Source: Bacillota bacterium
Lineage (GTDB): Bacteria; Bacillota; Clostridia; Acetivibrionales; DTU013
Reading direction: 5' to 3'
DNA length: 64,000 bases
NCBI GenBank assembly: GCA_023435745.1
Contig: JAEZMD010000026.1
Span: forward strand, 124,001 to 188,000
Shown here: positions 34,061 through 43,470 of the stretch, one piece after another
Layout of the letters: every line of letters starts with the position of its first letter
Numbering within the stretch: position 1 is the first letter of the stretch
Translations under genes and position numbers: made by a program
The notes under the pieces: model-generated
Seen by the model: only the letters and a program-made list of their open reading frames with translations
What the model was told of the DNA's origin: nothing
The model's database searches: none

Positions 34061-36286
34061 CTATATATCGGCATAATTCGCAAACTTTCTTAGCTTATCT
34101 GACAGCCCCGAATACCTTAATGTCTCTCTTTTGTTATTAACCATTTGATGTAAAAATGCTTCTTCTCCTACCATGACCACCATTTTTCTTGCCCTGGTAA
34201 CCGCAGTATACAAAAGGTTCCTTGTCATTAGCACCTGCGGTCCGGAAAATACAGGGATTATCACGACAGGAAATTCGGATCCCTGACTTTTATGTATGGT
34301 AACTGCGAATGCCGGTTCAATTTCATCGAGGATGCTGTAGTCATATTCAACAAGCCTTTCATCATCAAACAGGATCTCAAGAGTGGAAGCATCCTCATCA
34401 ATCCTGCGGATCACACCCATATCTCCGTTAAAAACGCCGGTTCCGTCGATATATTTGTTGTCAGGCCGCACCCACCTGAGTGTGTAATTGTTTTTCACCT
34501 GCATAACCCTGTCGCCTTCTCTCAATACATATCCCCTTGACGTCTTTTCGGCTTTTCTGCGGTCAGCCGGATTCAGCACTCTCTGCAGCTCAAGATTCAG
34601 GTTGGCGACGCCGGCAGGGCCTTTTCTTGTGGCCGAAAGTACCTGTATATCCTTCATCGGATCTACCGAATAGGTGTCCGGCAGCCTTCTGCCGCACAGA
34701 TCCACAACCGTCCGGACAATTGAATCCAGGCTTGTCCTGGGTAAAAAGAAGAAATCCTTGTCCCGGGCATTAAGAATGGGAACCTCTCCTCTGTTGATCC
34801 TGTGCGCATTTACTGTAATCATGCTCTCGCCTGCCTGCCTGAATATCTCAGTCAGTCTTACGGTTTTGACAACATTACAGGAAATAATATCCTGGAGAAC
34901 ACTTCCCGCTCCAACAGACGGCAGCTGATCCGCGTCGCCGACCAGGATCAGTCTGGTGCCCGCCGGGATCGCTTTGAGCAAGTGGTTCATGATTAATATG
35001 TCCACCATCGACATTTCATCTATAATAATGACATCCGCTTCAATCGGATTCTCTTCATTGCGCTGGAAAATCAGTTCACTTTCGTCGCCTGAATAGCCAA
35101 TCTCCAATAATCTGTGTATCGTGCGCGCCTCAAATCCTGTTGCCTCAGACATCCTTTTCGCGGCACGGCCTGTTGGCGCCGCCAGTGTTATTCTGTGTCC
35201 GTCCTGAGCCAGCAATTTGATTATGCTCTTGATAATCGTCGTTTTACCGGTTCCGGGGCCGCCGGTAATCACAAGAACCCCGTTTGTCATCGCCTCCCGA
35301 ATGGCTTCATTTTGCATCCGGGCCGGTTGAATCCCCTCCTCCTGCTGCAGCCTTTCAAGCTTTTCCTCGAAATTCTCCAGCCCGGAAGGAAATTTAAGCT
35401 GCGACAGAGCAAGGAGTCTTTTACAGACTCCCTGTTCCGCGTTGTAAAGGGAAGATAAATAGATATGATTAACGTCGCCGCACTTTTCTGTCTGCACAGC
35501 CTTATCGAATATCAGCGAAATCAGGGCGTCTTCCAGGTCAACGGACTGTGTGCCTAACAGATCCTGCGCATATTCCTTCAATACGCTCTCCGGCAGATAA
35601 GTATGTCCGTGCGAAGAAGCCTGCGACAAAATATACTGTATCCCGCTTCTGGTTCGAAACCTGGAAGCCGGGTCGATACCAAGCTTCATTGCGATCCTGT
35701 CAGCCGTTCTGAAACCAATGCCGAATATATCCTCACAAAGTCTGTATGGATTCTCCCTGATTTTAGATACAGCCTTATCGGCATATGCGTGATGTATCTT
35801 GACACACACAGACGGGTTGATACCGTATTCCTGAAGGAACATGATAACCTCTCTGAGGCCTCTCTGTTCATCCAGGGCTTGTCCAATCCGCAGAGCCTTG
35901 TCCAGGTTAATCCCCTTGACTTCGGACAACCGTTTCGGGTCTGTGCTGATTATCTCCAGGGTGGAAGAACCGAATTTTTGTACGATCTTTGCTGCTGTTG
36001 CCGGACCAACGCCCTTCACAATGCCGGAAGCAAGATACTTTTCAATCGCATCAACCGTTTGGGGAAGCACCTTTTCATATAGCTCCACCTTGAGCTGCTC
36101 GCCATAGTCAGGATGTGTGACCCATTTCCCACTGACCTTAAGCGTTTCACCGGCATTGATAAACGGCATATACCCTACGGCAGTGATGCATTCCTTCTCT
36201 CCCCTTATTTCGCACACCGTATACCCGTTTGATTCGTTTTTATATATAATGTCCTCGATCATACCCTTTATTTCGACAAAATCCAT
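34061..36286 (-). CDS. recD2: ATP-dependent DNA helicase RecD2
   Basis: A 741-residue 5'-3' helicase of superfamily 1B acting in repair and replication, without RecBC. The N-terminal OB region (VCEIRGEKECITAVGYMP core) and a helix-hairpin-helix segment (GIVKGVGPATAAKIV) precede the helicase core. Walker A is ITGGPGTGKTTI, Walker B IIIDEMSMVD, motif III LVGDADQLPSVGAG, and the C-terminal motif reads TIHKSQGSEFP. Length and order fit RecD2. Confidence 0.95.
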   Translation of the reverse strand: MDFVEIKGMIEDIIYKNESNGYTVCEIRGEKECITAVGYMPFINAGETLKVSGKWVTHPDYGEQLKVELYEKVLPQTVDAIEKYLASGIVKGVGPATAAKIVQKFGSSTLEIISTDPKRLSEVKGINLDKALRIGQALDEQRGLREVIMFLQEYGINPSVCVKIHHAYADKAVSKIRENPYRLCEDIFGIGFRTADRIAMKLGIDPASRFRTRSGIQYILSQASSHGHTYLPESVLKEYAQDLLGTQSVDLEDALISLIFDKAVQTEKCGDVNHIYLSSLYNAEQGVCKRLLALSQLKFPSGLENFEEKLERLQQEEGIQPARMQNEAIREAMTNGVLVITGGPGTGKTTIIKSIIKLLAQDGHRITLAAPTGRAAKRMSEATGFEARTIHRLLEIGYSGDESELIFQRNEENPIEADVIIIDEMSMVDILIMNHLLKAIPAGTRLILVGDADQLPSVGAGSVLQDIISCNVVKTVRLTEIFRQAGESMITVNAHRINRGEVPILNARDKDFFFLPRTSLDSIVRTVVDLCGRRLPDTYSVDPMKDIQVLSATRKGPAGVANLNLELQRVLNPADRRKAEKTSRGYVLREGDRVMQVKNNYTLRWVRPDNKYIDGTGVFNGDMGVIRRIDEDASTLEILFDDERLVEYDYSILDEIEPAFAVTIHKSQGSEFPVVIIPVFSGPQVLMTRNLLYTAVTRARKMVVMVGEEAFLHQMVNNKRETLRYSGLSDKLRKFANYADI

Positions 36287-36387
36287 TTACTCAGCCTGTC
36301 AATATTGGAATCAATATTGAGCTTCTTTCTTCTTTCTTTAGCACGGAAGTGATTTTCTGCCGAGCCTTAGCTATACTATAGTATATC

Positions 36388-36837
36388 TTACTTTAAAGTG
36401 GGTGAAAAGAGTTGAAAATCACTGAATATGACCTCCTTATCCTGATGCTGCAGGACCTCAATGCTGGGATAACACTGTTGCAGCTTCTTGAGCAGCACGA
36501 CTGTTTCGTCCGATGAATCCATATCCACAAAAATCACTTTCTTATCTGAGAATGTCCTTGAAACAAAATCCTTCATAACGACATTTCTGACTATAAATTC
36601 GATTTGATCCTGCGCATTCTGAACAAGCAGAACAACCCGGACCTTTGGATGGCCTGCGGCCATTTTACTGCGTATCAGGTCAATTGCTCCCAAAACCAGC
36701 ACCAATGCCCCATATGCGGCCAACAGGTATATTATGCATTCGGGAAGATTGGTCAACAATCCTGGTCGCCTCCTCTCTTGTCGTCCCGATTCTTTTTTCA
36801 ATGTATATCGAATACTATTATATTCGGATTTAAACAT
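36388..36837 (-). CDS. Membrane-anchored protein with a glycosyltransferase-like fragment, unknown function
   Basis: A 149-residue protein with one membrane helix (about residues 32-55, ECIIYLLAAYGALVLVLGAI) and a cytoplasmic segment VRVVLLVQNAQDQIE...VIFVDMDSSDETVVLLKKL. The last part resembles the start of GT-A glycosyltransferases (strand, then DxSSDxT), but there is no DxD and no catalytic half, so it is not a full enzyme. Two starts are possible: ATG 36837 with AAAGGTG, or TTG 36759 with AGGAGG. It lies divergent to the HD-GYP gene. I do not recognise the family. Confidence 0.6.
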   Translation of the reverse strand: MFKSEYNSIRYTLKKESGRQERRRPGLLTNLPECIIYLLAAYGALVLVLGAIDLIRSKMAAGHPKVRVVLLVQNAQDQIEFIVRNVVMKDFVSRTFSDKKVIFVDMDSSDETVVLLKKLQQCYPSIEVLQHQDKEVIFSDFQLFSPTLK

Positions 36838-36971
36838 GAATGTTCACCTTTGAAGCATTTATTTGTTTTCAACAATTCAAAATGTGTTATAATTGATGAC
36901 ATAAATCAACATATAATTGCAATAAGATGTGCTTTTTAACAATAATATTCCCGAATATGGAGGGCCTTGTA

Positions 36972-38027
36972 TTGATAAGTCTGCCTTTGTCACAACTTAA
37001 GCCTGGCATGAAGCTTGCGAAGGATGTCAGATTACCCGATGGACGGCTTCTGCTTTTGGCCGGTTTTGCAGTAAAGCCCCTTTATCTACGAAAACTTGAG
37101 GCTTTCAATATCAATCATGTTTGTGTGGAAGAAGGGCAATACACACCCATTGAGGAATTTGAAGAAGAAAAAATATACAACCATGCGTCTGCTACGATAA
37201 AAAATATTTTTGCAATGGCCAGAAAAGATGAAATGGCCGATTTATCATCAGTCAGAACAGCTGTCGGAGATATTCTGGGAAGGGTGATGGAAAACGAAAC
37301 AGTCATGCTTCATCTCACAGGGATTAGAGACATCGACAACTATACCTTCCTACATTCTGTGGACGTCTGCATTTACTCCATTATCCTCGGAAAAAAGCTC
37401 GGCTACGGTAAGGATCCGTTGATGTCCCTGGGTATGGGGGCTATTTTACATGATATCGGAAAATGTAAGGTTCCATTGGATATTCTTCAGAAGCCGGGAA
37501 AGCTGACAGATGATGAATTTGCTCAAATGAAGCTTCACACAGTTCATGGCTGTGAAATTATAAAAAATACATGGCGTATGAACACCAAGGTGGCCAGTAT
37601 TGCATTCCAGCACCACGAAAAGTGGGATGGAACAGGGTATCCTCTGGGAATGTCCTCAAACCTTATCGATCCGCTGTCCAGAATTGTTGCATTAGCGGAT
37701 GTATATGATGCGCTCACCTCCGACAGAGTCTATAAAAAGCGGGAGCTGCCGCATAAAGCCGCATCGTATATAAAATCCAATGCAGGCATGCTGTTTGACC
37801 CGTTCATCGTGGATCTGTTCATTAACAGTATTGCCGTCTACCGTGACGGAACGCTGGTTCTGCTTAATACCGGAGAACTGGGCAGTGTCATTTCCTCCGG
37901 TCAGGTAGGCAGTGAAAGGCAAAAAATAAGCGTCTTCTCGAATAAGTGGGGCCCACCGGTACTTCAACCCTATATTATTGATCTGAATGAAAACTCAGAG
38001 GTTGATATTGTTGAAATTTTTGTGTAA
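36972..38027 (+). CDS. HD-GYP domain protein, probable cyclic di-GMP phosphodiesterase
   Basis: A 351-residue signalling protein. An N-terminal domain of about 100 residues (LSQLKPGMKLAKDVR) precedes the HD-GYP domain: AILHDIGKCKVP gives the HD, HHEKWDGTGYP the HHExxDGxGYP signature, and VALADVYDALTSDRVYK the distal metal residues. These are the residues needed for hydrolysis of c-di-GMP. The TTG at 36972 is chosen because GGAGGG precedes it; an ATG at 36957 lies in that site. A TATAAT at 36888-36893 may be the -10 element. It could act on the pool sensed by the riboswitch at 9.9 kb. Confidence 0.9.
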   Translation: MISLPLSQLKPGMKLAKDVRLPDGRLLLLAGFAVKPLYLRKLEAFNINHVCVEEGQYTPIEEFEEEKIYNHASATIKNIFAMARKDEMADLSSVRTAVGDILGRVMENETVMLHLTGIRDIDNYTFLHSVDVCIYSIILGKKLGYGKDPLMSLGMGAILHDIGKCKVPLDILQKPGKLTDDEFAQMKLHTVHGCEIIKNTWRMNTKVASIAFQHHEKWDGTGYPLGMSSNLIDPLSRIVALADVYDALTSDRVYKKRELPHKAASYIKSNAGMLFDPFIVDLFINSIAVYRDGTLVLLNTGELGSVISSGQVGSERQKISVFSNKWGPPVLQPYIIDLNENSEVDIVEIFV

Positions 38028-38052
38028 GGCAGGAGAATGGTTCTCCTGTCTC
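38028..38052. terminator. Hairpin between the converging HD-GYP and metK genes
   Basis: CAGGAGAA and TTCTCCTG (38030-38048) form an 8-base stem with a 3-base loop, extended by G-C pairs. The sequence after it is pyrimidine-rich rather than a T-run. It is placed to serve both converging genes. Confidence 0.6.
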
Positions 38053-38066
38053 ACACTCCTCTTATC

Positions 38067-39260
38067 TCACATTTCGCTTGCCGCATTCTTTAGCAGCTCC
38101 GCCTTGTCAGTCTTTTCCCATGGCAGATCGATGTCTGTCCTGCCAAAGTGTCCATATGCAGCTGTCTGCTTATATATAGGCCTTCGTAAATCCAGAGCCT
38201 GGATGATGGCCGCAGGTCTCAGATCGAAATATTTCTGTACGAGCTGGGAAAGCTTTTCGGCGGACAACTTGCCTGTGCCATAAGTGTCGATCATCACAGA
38301 TACAGGCTTTGCTACCCCAATGGCATATGCAAGCTGAACCTCCACTTTTCGTGCAAGTCCTGCCGCAACAATGTTTTTCGCAACATATCTGGCAGCATAT
38401 GCGGCGGAACGGTCAACCTTCGTAGGATCCTTGCCGGAAAATGCTCCTCCGCCGTGTCTTGCATACCCGCCGTAGGTATCCACAATGATCTTTCTTCCGG
38501 TCAGACCCGAATCTCCCTGAGGCCCGCCTACCACAAACCTGCCTGTAGGATTCACCAAAAATCTGGTTTTACTGTCGAGTAACTCCGAAGGGATCACCTT
38601 CCTGATCACCAGTTCAATGATATCCCCTTCAATCACGTCATGGGATACCTCTGCTCCATGCTGGGTAGATATGACGACCGTATCAACCCTTACGGGCCTG
38701 TCTCCATCGTATTCAACCGTCACCTGCGATTTTCCGTCAGGTCTGAGGTAATCCAGCGTTCCATCCTTCCGAATATCGGACAGTCTCTTGACCAGTCTAT
38801 GCGCAAGTGATATAGGCAAGGGCATCAGCTCGGGCGTCTCATCGCATGCAAATCCGAACATCATTCCCTGGTCACCTGCTCCGATCGCGGCGATCTGGGA
38901 CTCATCCATCTCGCCTGTCTTTGCCTCCAGCGCTCTGTCAACACCCATCGCAATGTCACCGGACTGCTCGTCAATTGATGTAATGACTGCGCAGGTCTCG
39001 CCATCGAAACCAAATTTAGCACGATCATAACCGATCTCAAGGATCGTATTCCTGACCACCTTCGGAATGTCCACATAGCAATTCGTTGATATCTCGCCCA
39101 TCACAAGCACCATCCCCGTGGTCACTGCTGTTTCACAAGCCACTCTTGCAGTGGGGTCCTCGCTGTATATTGCATCCAATACAGCATCCGATATCTGATC
39201 GCAAATCTTATCGGGATGCCCCTCAGTAACGGATTCAGATGTAAATAGTTTTTTTAACAT
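38067..39260 (-). CDS. metK: S-adenosylmethionine synthetase
   Basis: Makes S-adenosylmethionine from methionine and ATP. Signatures are the N-terminal FTSESVTEGHPDKICDQISD, GAGDQGMMFGFA and GGGAFSGKDPTKVDRSAAY. Length is 397 residues, as expected. ATG 39260 follows GAGGAG; a longer start at 39299 is unlikely. The leader carries a SAM-I riboswitch, giving feedback by the product. Confidence 0.97.
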   Translation of the reverse strand: MLKKLFTSESVTEGHPDKICDQISDAVLDAIYSEDPTARVACETAVTTGMVLVMGEISTNCYVDIPKVVRNTILEIGYDRAKFGFDGETCAVITSIDEQSGDIAMGVDRALEAKTGEMDESQIAAIGAGDQGMMFGFACDETPELMPLPISLAHRLVKRLSDIRKDGTLDYLRPDGKSQVTVEYDGDRPVRVDTVVISTQHGAEVSHDVIEGDIIELVIRKVIPSELLDSKTRFLVNPTGRFVVGGPQGDSGLTGRKIIVDTYGGYARHGGGAFSGKDPTKVDRSAAYAARYVAKNIVAAGLARKVEVQLAYAIGVAKPVSVMIDTYGTGKLSAEKLSQLVQKYFDLRPAAIIQALDLRRPIYKQTAAYGHFGRTDIDLPWEKTDKAELLKNAASEM

Positions 39261-39311
39261 TAGAAGTCTCCTCTCTTCTTTGTAAAATGCACCTCTCAAT
39301 AGTTATCAAGT

Positions 39312-39344
39312 AAAAACAAAGCCTCTTCCTGATAAAGAAGAGGC
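39312..39344 (-). terminator. Terminator of the SAM riboswitch in front of metK
   Basis: On the minus strand GCCTCTTC pairs with GAAGAGGC (39321-39344), followed by TTTGTTTTT. It lies between the aptamer and the metK start and is the expression platform. Confidence 0.9.
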
Positions 39345-39359
39345 TAAAAAGCATAATTT

Positions 39360-39462
39360 CCTCATCTTTCAGGACGCTAGTCCTGCAGGAATTGGCACCG
39401 CTGCCTTTTGGCCGGTTGCCGGGGTATCATCGGGCCCAGTCCCTCCACCACTCTTGATAAGG
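39360..39462 (-). promoter_or_regulatory. SAM-I (S-box) riboswitch aptamer
   Basis: On the minus strand P1 is CCTTATC/GATGAGG (39456-39462 with 39360-39366). The core contains AGAGTGGTGGAGGGACTGG, GATGATACCCCGGCAACC, and GGTGCCAATTCCTGC, which are the S-box landmarks (kink-turn, pseudoknot, J3/4). SAM binding should favour the downstream terminator and shut off metK. Confidence 0.97.
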
Positions 39463-39539
39463 GGTTATTCAATTTTCCGACTATATCAATTATACCAAAT
39501 GGTATAACCAAAATCTACTACTATTTAGGCATCGACTCA

Positions 39540-41354
39540 TTAAGTTGCTGAAAACAATTCCTCGAACTCATTGCCTTCCAATCTCTCCTTCTCAAGAAGG
39601 GCTTCAGCGATCCTGTGCAGCGTGGCGAGATGTTCCTTCAATATGCTAATCGTCTTTTCATATGCGGAATCAATGAGATTCTTCACTTCCTTGTCGATTG
39701 TTGCCGCCACTTCCTCACTATAGCTTCTGGTGTGTCCGAAGTCGCGTCCTATGAACACCTCGTCATTTTCGTCAAAAACCATATTGCTCAGTTTTTCACT
39801 CATGCCGAATTTGATAATCATACTTCTTGCCACACTGTTTGCATGCTTGAGGTCGCTCGATGCTCCTGTGCTGATCTCCCCGAGAACAATATCCTCGGCT
39901 GCTCTTCCGCCCATGGCAATGATAATCTGCTCCATCAGCTGACCCTTTGTATGGTAGGATTTGTCCTCATCAGGTTTGTGAGCAGTATATCCGCCCGCCC
40001 GGCCTGACGGGATAATGGAGACCCTGTCGACCTTATCTGTGGAGGAAGCCACCTTGACTGCAATTGCATGACCAGCCTCATGATAGGCTGTCAGCTTCTT
40101 TTCCTTATCAGTCATTACTCTGCTTTTCTTTTCGGGTCCAACAACGACCTTAAAGGTAGCTTCCTTGATTTCTTCCATCTCCACACGCTTTTTATTCTTG
40201 CGTGCTGCCAGTAAAGCTGCTTCATTAAGCAGATTTTCCAGATCGGCGCCGGTAAACCCAGGCGTACTCTTTGCCAGTTCATCAAGCTTTACATCCGAAC
40301 CCAGCGGTTTCCCTTTTGAATGAACCTTCAGAATCTGTTCGCGTCCCTTGATATCCGGTAATCCGACGAAAACTCTCCTGTCAAATCTACCCGGCCTTAA
40401 AAGCGCAGGATCAAGAATGTCAGGTCTGTTGGTCGCTGCAAGAATAATGACGCCTTCGTTCACTCCGAAACCATCCATCTCAACAAGCAGCTGATTCAAT
40501 GTTTGCTCACGTTCGTCATGGCCGCCGCCAAGACCTGCTCCTCTGTGCCGTCCTACTGCGTCGATCTCATCTATAAAAACAATACACGGGGCGCTCTTCT
40601 TGGCCTGCTCAAACAAATCTCTAACCCTGGACGCGCCAACGCCTACGAACATTTCCACAAAATCAGAGCCGCTGATACTGAAAAAAGGAACGCCTGCCTC
40701 ACCCGATACCGCTTTGGCAAGCAATGTTTTACCCGTACCGGGAGGGCCTACCAAAAGCACACCCTTGGGAATCCTTGCACCGAGCTCGATAAACTTTTTA
40801 GGCGCTTTGAGAAATTCAACAATTTCCTTTAATTCGTCTTTCTCTTCATCTGCTCCGGCCACATCTTCAAAAGTCACCTTTTTCTTGTCATCCGTGCTAA
40901 TTTTAGCACGGCTCTTTCCAAAAGACATGACTCTGTTGCCTCCGCCGCCCTGAGACTGCTGCAGAAAGAAAACCCAGAAGATAACAAAAATAACGATAAG
41001 GCCGATGGTTGGAAGGATCGTTACCCACCAGGGGGCCGTTGGTTCCTTCCTGACTTTAAAATCTTTAATCAATCCGTTTGTATAAGCTTCTGTCATCATC
41101 TCGGTAAATGAATCAACCGATGAAATATAGACGACATACTCATCTGTCCTTGATGCTTTATTAGGAGTGATCAGCTTGACCGTCGCCTCATCACCCTGCA
41201 GAACAATGCTCTGTACATTACTGTTCTGTATATGTGATATCATCTCAGTATAGGTGAGCTCAGCCGTGTTTCCCGAACTGGTAAAGATCATCAGCATGAA
41301 CAATAAGATTACGATGATCACTATATAAAAGCTTAAACCTTTAAAATACTTCAA
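39540..41354 (-). CDS. ftsH: ATP-dependent zinc metalloprotease FtsH
   Basis: Membrane-bound AAA+ protease of 604 residues that degrades misfolded and regulatory membrane proteins. Two membrane helices (about residues 5-25 and 112-132) flank an extracytoplasmic domain. The AAA domain has GPPGTGKTLLAKA, the pore loop FVEMFVG and the second region of homology ATNRPDILDPALLRPGRFDRR; the protease has HEAGH. The TTG at 41354 follows GGGAGGGAG and yields the usual N-terminus; longer reading to 41387 has no site. It follows hpt by about 128 bases, in the common order tilS-hpt-ftsH. Confidence 0.96.
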   Translation of the reverse strand: MKYFKGLSFYIVIIVILLFMLMIFTSSGNTAELTYTEMISHIQNSNVQSIVLQGDEATVKLITPNKASRTDEYVVYISSVDSFTEMMTEAYTNGLIKDFKVRKEPTAPWWVTILPTIGLIVIFVIFWVFFLQQSQGGGGNRVMSFGKSRAKISTDDKKKVTFEDVAGADEEKDELKEIVEFLKAPKKFIELGARIPKGVLLVGPPGTGKTLLAKAVSGEAGVPFFSISGSDFVEMFVGVGASRVRDLFEQAKKSAPCIVFIDEIDAVGRHRGAGLGGGHDEREQTLNQLLVEMDGFGVNEGVIILAATNRPDILDPALLRPGRFDRRVFVGLPDIKGREQILKVHSKGKPLGSDVKLDELAKSTPGFTGADLENLLNEAALLAARKNKKRVEMEEIKEATFKVVVGPEKKSRVMTDKEKKLTAYHEAGHAIAVKVASSTDKVDRVSIIPSGRAGGYTAHKPDEDKSYHTKGQLMEQIIIAMGGRAAEDIVLGEISTGASSDLKHANSVARSMIIKFGMSEKLSNMVFDENDEVFIGRDFGHTRSYSEEVAATIDKEVKNLIDSAYEKTISILKEHLATLHRIAEALLEKERLEGNEFEELFSAT

Positions 41355-41482
41355 ATATCTCCCTCCCGGAACTTCAGTGATTACCATGTATTCCAGATTA
41401 TATTAACATAAACCTATCTAAAACACAATAAAACACCTGTCTAATAAACTATATACTACCCGTCTTTCCAATATGTCTGTAC

Positions 41483-42031
41483 CTATTGCTGATTGGAGTA
41501 AATCTCTTTTTTCAGTGTACATACATCCGGAAGATTACGGTATCTGCCGGCATAGTCCAGACCATATCCCACGATGAACTTGTCCGGCACCTCAATACCA
41601 TTGTATTCCACTTCAATGTCCACCTTTCTTCTGGATGGCTTGTCAAAAGCAGTACATATCTTTACGCTTTTCGGACCCCTGGTGTTGAACAGCTCCTTCA
41701 GGTGCTTCAATGTCAGCCCTGTGTCTACCAGATCTTCAACAATGAGCACATGCTTGTCCGACACATTCAGATCCATATCCTTTATTATACGCACAACGCC
41801 CGAGGATCTTGTGGATGCGCCATAGCTGGATACGGCAATCAGATCCATATCCACGGGTATTGTTATTTCCCTCATCAAATCCGCCAGAAAAACAAAGCCG
41901 CCCTTCAGCACTCCTACCAGAACAAGATCACACCCCTCATAGTCGACAGATATCTGCTTCCCCAGCCTTTGCGTCATCTCCTTGATCTGCTCGCGGCTTA
42001 CAAGAATTTCCTCAATGTCCCCCATCATCAT
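41483..42031 (-). CDS. hpt: Hypoxanthine phosphoribosyltransferase
   Basis: Purine salvage enzyme, 182 residues. The PRPP-binding motif reads HVLIVEDLVDTGLTL, and GVLKGGFVFLADL and the C-terminal VGYGLDYAGRYRNLP are typical of HPRT. GGAGGG precedes a run of three ATG codons. It overlaps the tilS stop by 4 bases (ATGA). Confidence 0.95.
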   Translation of the reverse strand: MMMGDIEEILVSREQIKEMTQRLGKQISVDYEGCDLVLVGVLKGGFVFLADLMREITIPVDMDLIAVSSYGASTRSSGVVRIIKDMDLNVSDKHVLIVEDLVDTGLTLKHLKELFNTRGPKSVKICTAFDKPSRRKVDIEVEYNGIEVPDKFIVGYGLDYAGRYRNLPDVCTLKKEIYSNQQ

Positions 42032-43470
42032 GAAGCCCTCCGATTGTACACTATTTTAATAACACTTTTAGTATTTTCAGTTACTTTAAATTTATCACTA
42101 ATTTTATCGCCTATCACCCAAACAACCTCATGACCTATACACAACAGAGGAATACTGTCCCGCTGCTCCCTTGGAACCTTGCTGTCGATAAAATACTCCT
42201 TCAGCCTTTTCGTGCCATTTGACAAAAGAGGCTTAAAAACATCACCTTCCTGTCGGTTTCTTATATTCATTCCCTTATTCAACTTCACGTAATCAAAAAA
42301 TTGCATGAAAGGATTATATCCCAATGACCGGTATTTATCAATATCAAAATCCGACAGGATCGAGGTTGTTACATCCGCATCCAATTCAGGGATGAAAACA
42401 GTCCCCGGTATATCCAGGGCTCTGCAAAAGCAGACAGGTGCGGCGTTCACGGTGACTACTCCCGAATCGGTTATTTTAAGAATACCATAGGAATAAATAG
42501 CCCTGATCCCGCCCGGAAGTTCGGCTTGTCCGCCGGTTCTGCCCTTAAGGACAAGTTCTGAAAGGGACCTGTAATGGATACTGCCAAATCCTGCGCTGCT
42601 TCCTGCCGCATGTACCAGCGCCAGCTTGAATACCCTGCTGCGGATCGCCGGATCCAATAATAAAAGCTTGTCCGCCTTCAACTCGATAATGCCTGTCCCC
42701 TTCATGCAGATCATATCCTCAAAAGCATTACGTGCATATGCGTCTAAAAAACTGTTATCCTGCGCCGCGTGAGCCGAAAGCCTGCAAAGAGAGTCCACCA
42801 TATCGATACCGAAATTCTCGTGGATATATGGAAATAACCCAAGTCGTACCCTGTTGCGGGTAAACTCCTGCGTCAGATTGGTGCTGTCAGTTCTTGGCGA
42901 AAGCCCCGCTTCTGTGCAATACTGTTCAATTTCATCTCTGGTGATGTTTAGAAGCGGCCGGATAATGTTCTCTCTTTTATACTCCATGCCCACAAGGCCG
43001 GCCATACCGGAACCTCTGATTATATGCATCATGACTGTTTCAGCCTGATCATTTCTGTTATGGGCTACCGCAATTTTTGCTGCGCCGATAGTCTGCGCAG
43101 TTTTGGAGAATTCACCGTATCGGGCTTCTCTTCCCGCTTCCTCAAGCGACAACCCCCGAGCCTCCGCCAACGCGCCCACATCCACCTGCACCGCTGAAAA
43201 CCGTATTCCAAGCTTCCGGCACAGTTCGGATGCATATTGTTCATCAGCTTTTGCCTCGCCGTCTCTGAGCATATGATTGATATGAACCGCATAAAGCTTG
43301 ATCCGAAGCACTTCTGAAAGTGAATGCAGAACATGAATCAGGCATACTGAATCAGGCCCTCCGGAGAGTCCGACGACTACCCCTTCGCCCTGTTCTATGA
43401 GGCGGCCGGTCCGGATGGTATCCAGTATTTTTTGCTGAAACTGACTGGTAAAATTACCTGTTATATTCAT
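42028..43470 (-). CDS. tilS: tRNA(Ile)-lysidine synthase
   Basis: Converts C34 of the CAU-anticodon tRNA-Ile to lysidine so that it reads AUA. The ATP-pyrophosphatase loop VGLSGGPDSVCLIHVL carries the SGGxDS motif and HINHMLRDGEAKADEQY follows. C-terminal TilS domains (MNIRNRQEGDVF; KRLKEYFIDSKVP) are complete. Length is 480 residues. The start overlaps the end of dnaB by 17 bases. Confidence 0.94.
   Translation of the reverse strand: MNITGNFTSQFQQKILDTIRTGRLIEQGEGVVVGLSGGPDSVCLIHVLHSLSEVLRIKLYAVHINHMLRDGEAKADEQYASELCRKLGIRFSAVQVDVGALAEARGLSLEEAGREARYGEFSKTAQTIGAAKIAVAHNRNDQAETVMMHIIRGSGMAGLVGMEYKRENIIRPLLNITRDEIEQYCTEAGLSPRTDSTNLTQEFTRNRVRLGLFPYIHENFGIDMVDSLCRLSAHAAQDNSFLDAYARNAFEDMICMKGTGIIELKADKLLLLDPAIRSRVFKLALVHAAGSSAGFGSIHYRSLSELVLKGRTGGQAELPGGIRAIYSYGILKITDSGVVTVNAAPVCFCRALDIPGTVFIPELDADVTTSILSDFDIDKYRSLGYNPFMQFFDYVKLNKGMNIRNRQEGDVFKPLLSNGTKRLKEYFIDSKVPREQRDSIPLLCIGHEVVWVIGDKISDKFKVTENTKSVIKIVYNRRAS

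Noticed and set aside
41486..42133. Plus-strand open frame of 215 codons opposite hpt and the end of tilS
   Set aside because: Antisense to recognisable enzymes and rich in rare residues such as His and Tyr in the manner of shadow frames; no ribosome binding site.
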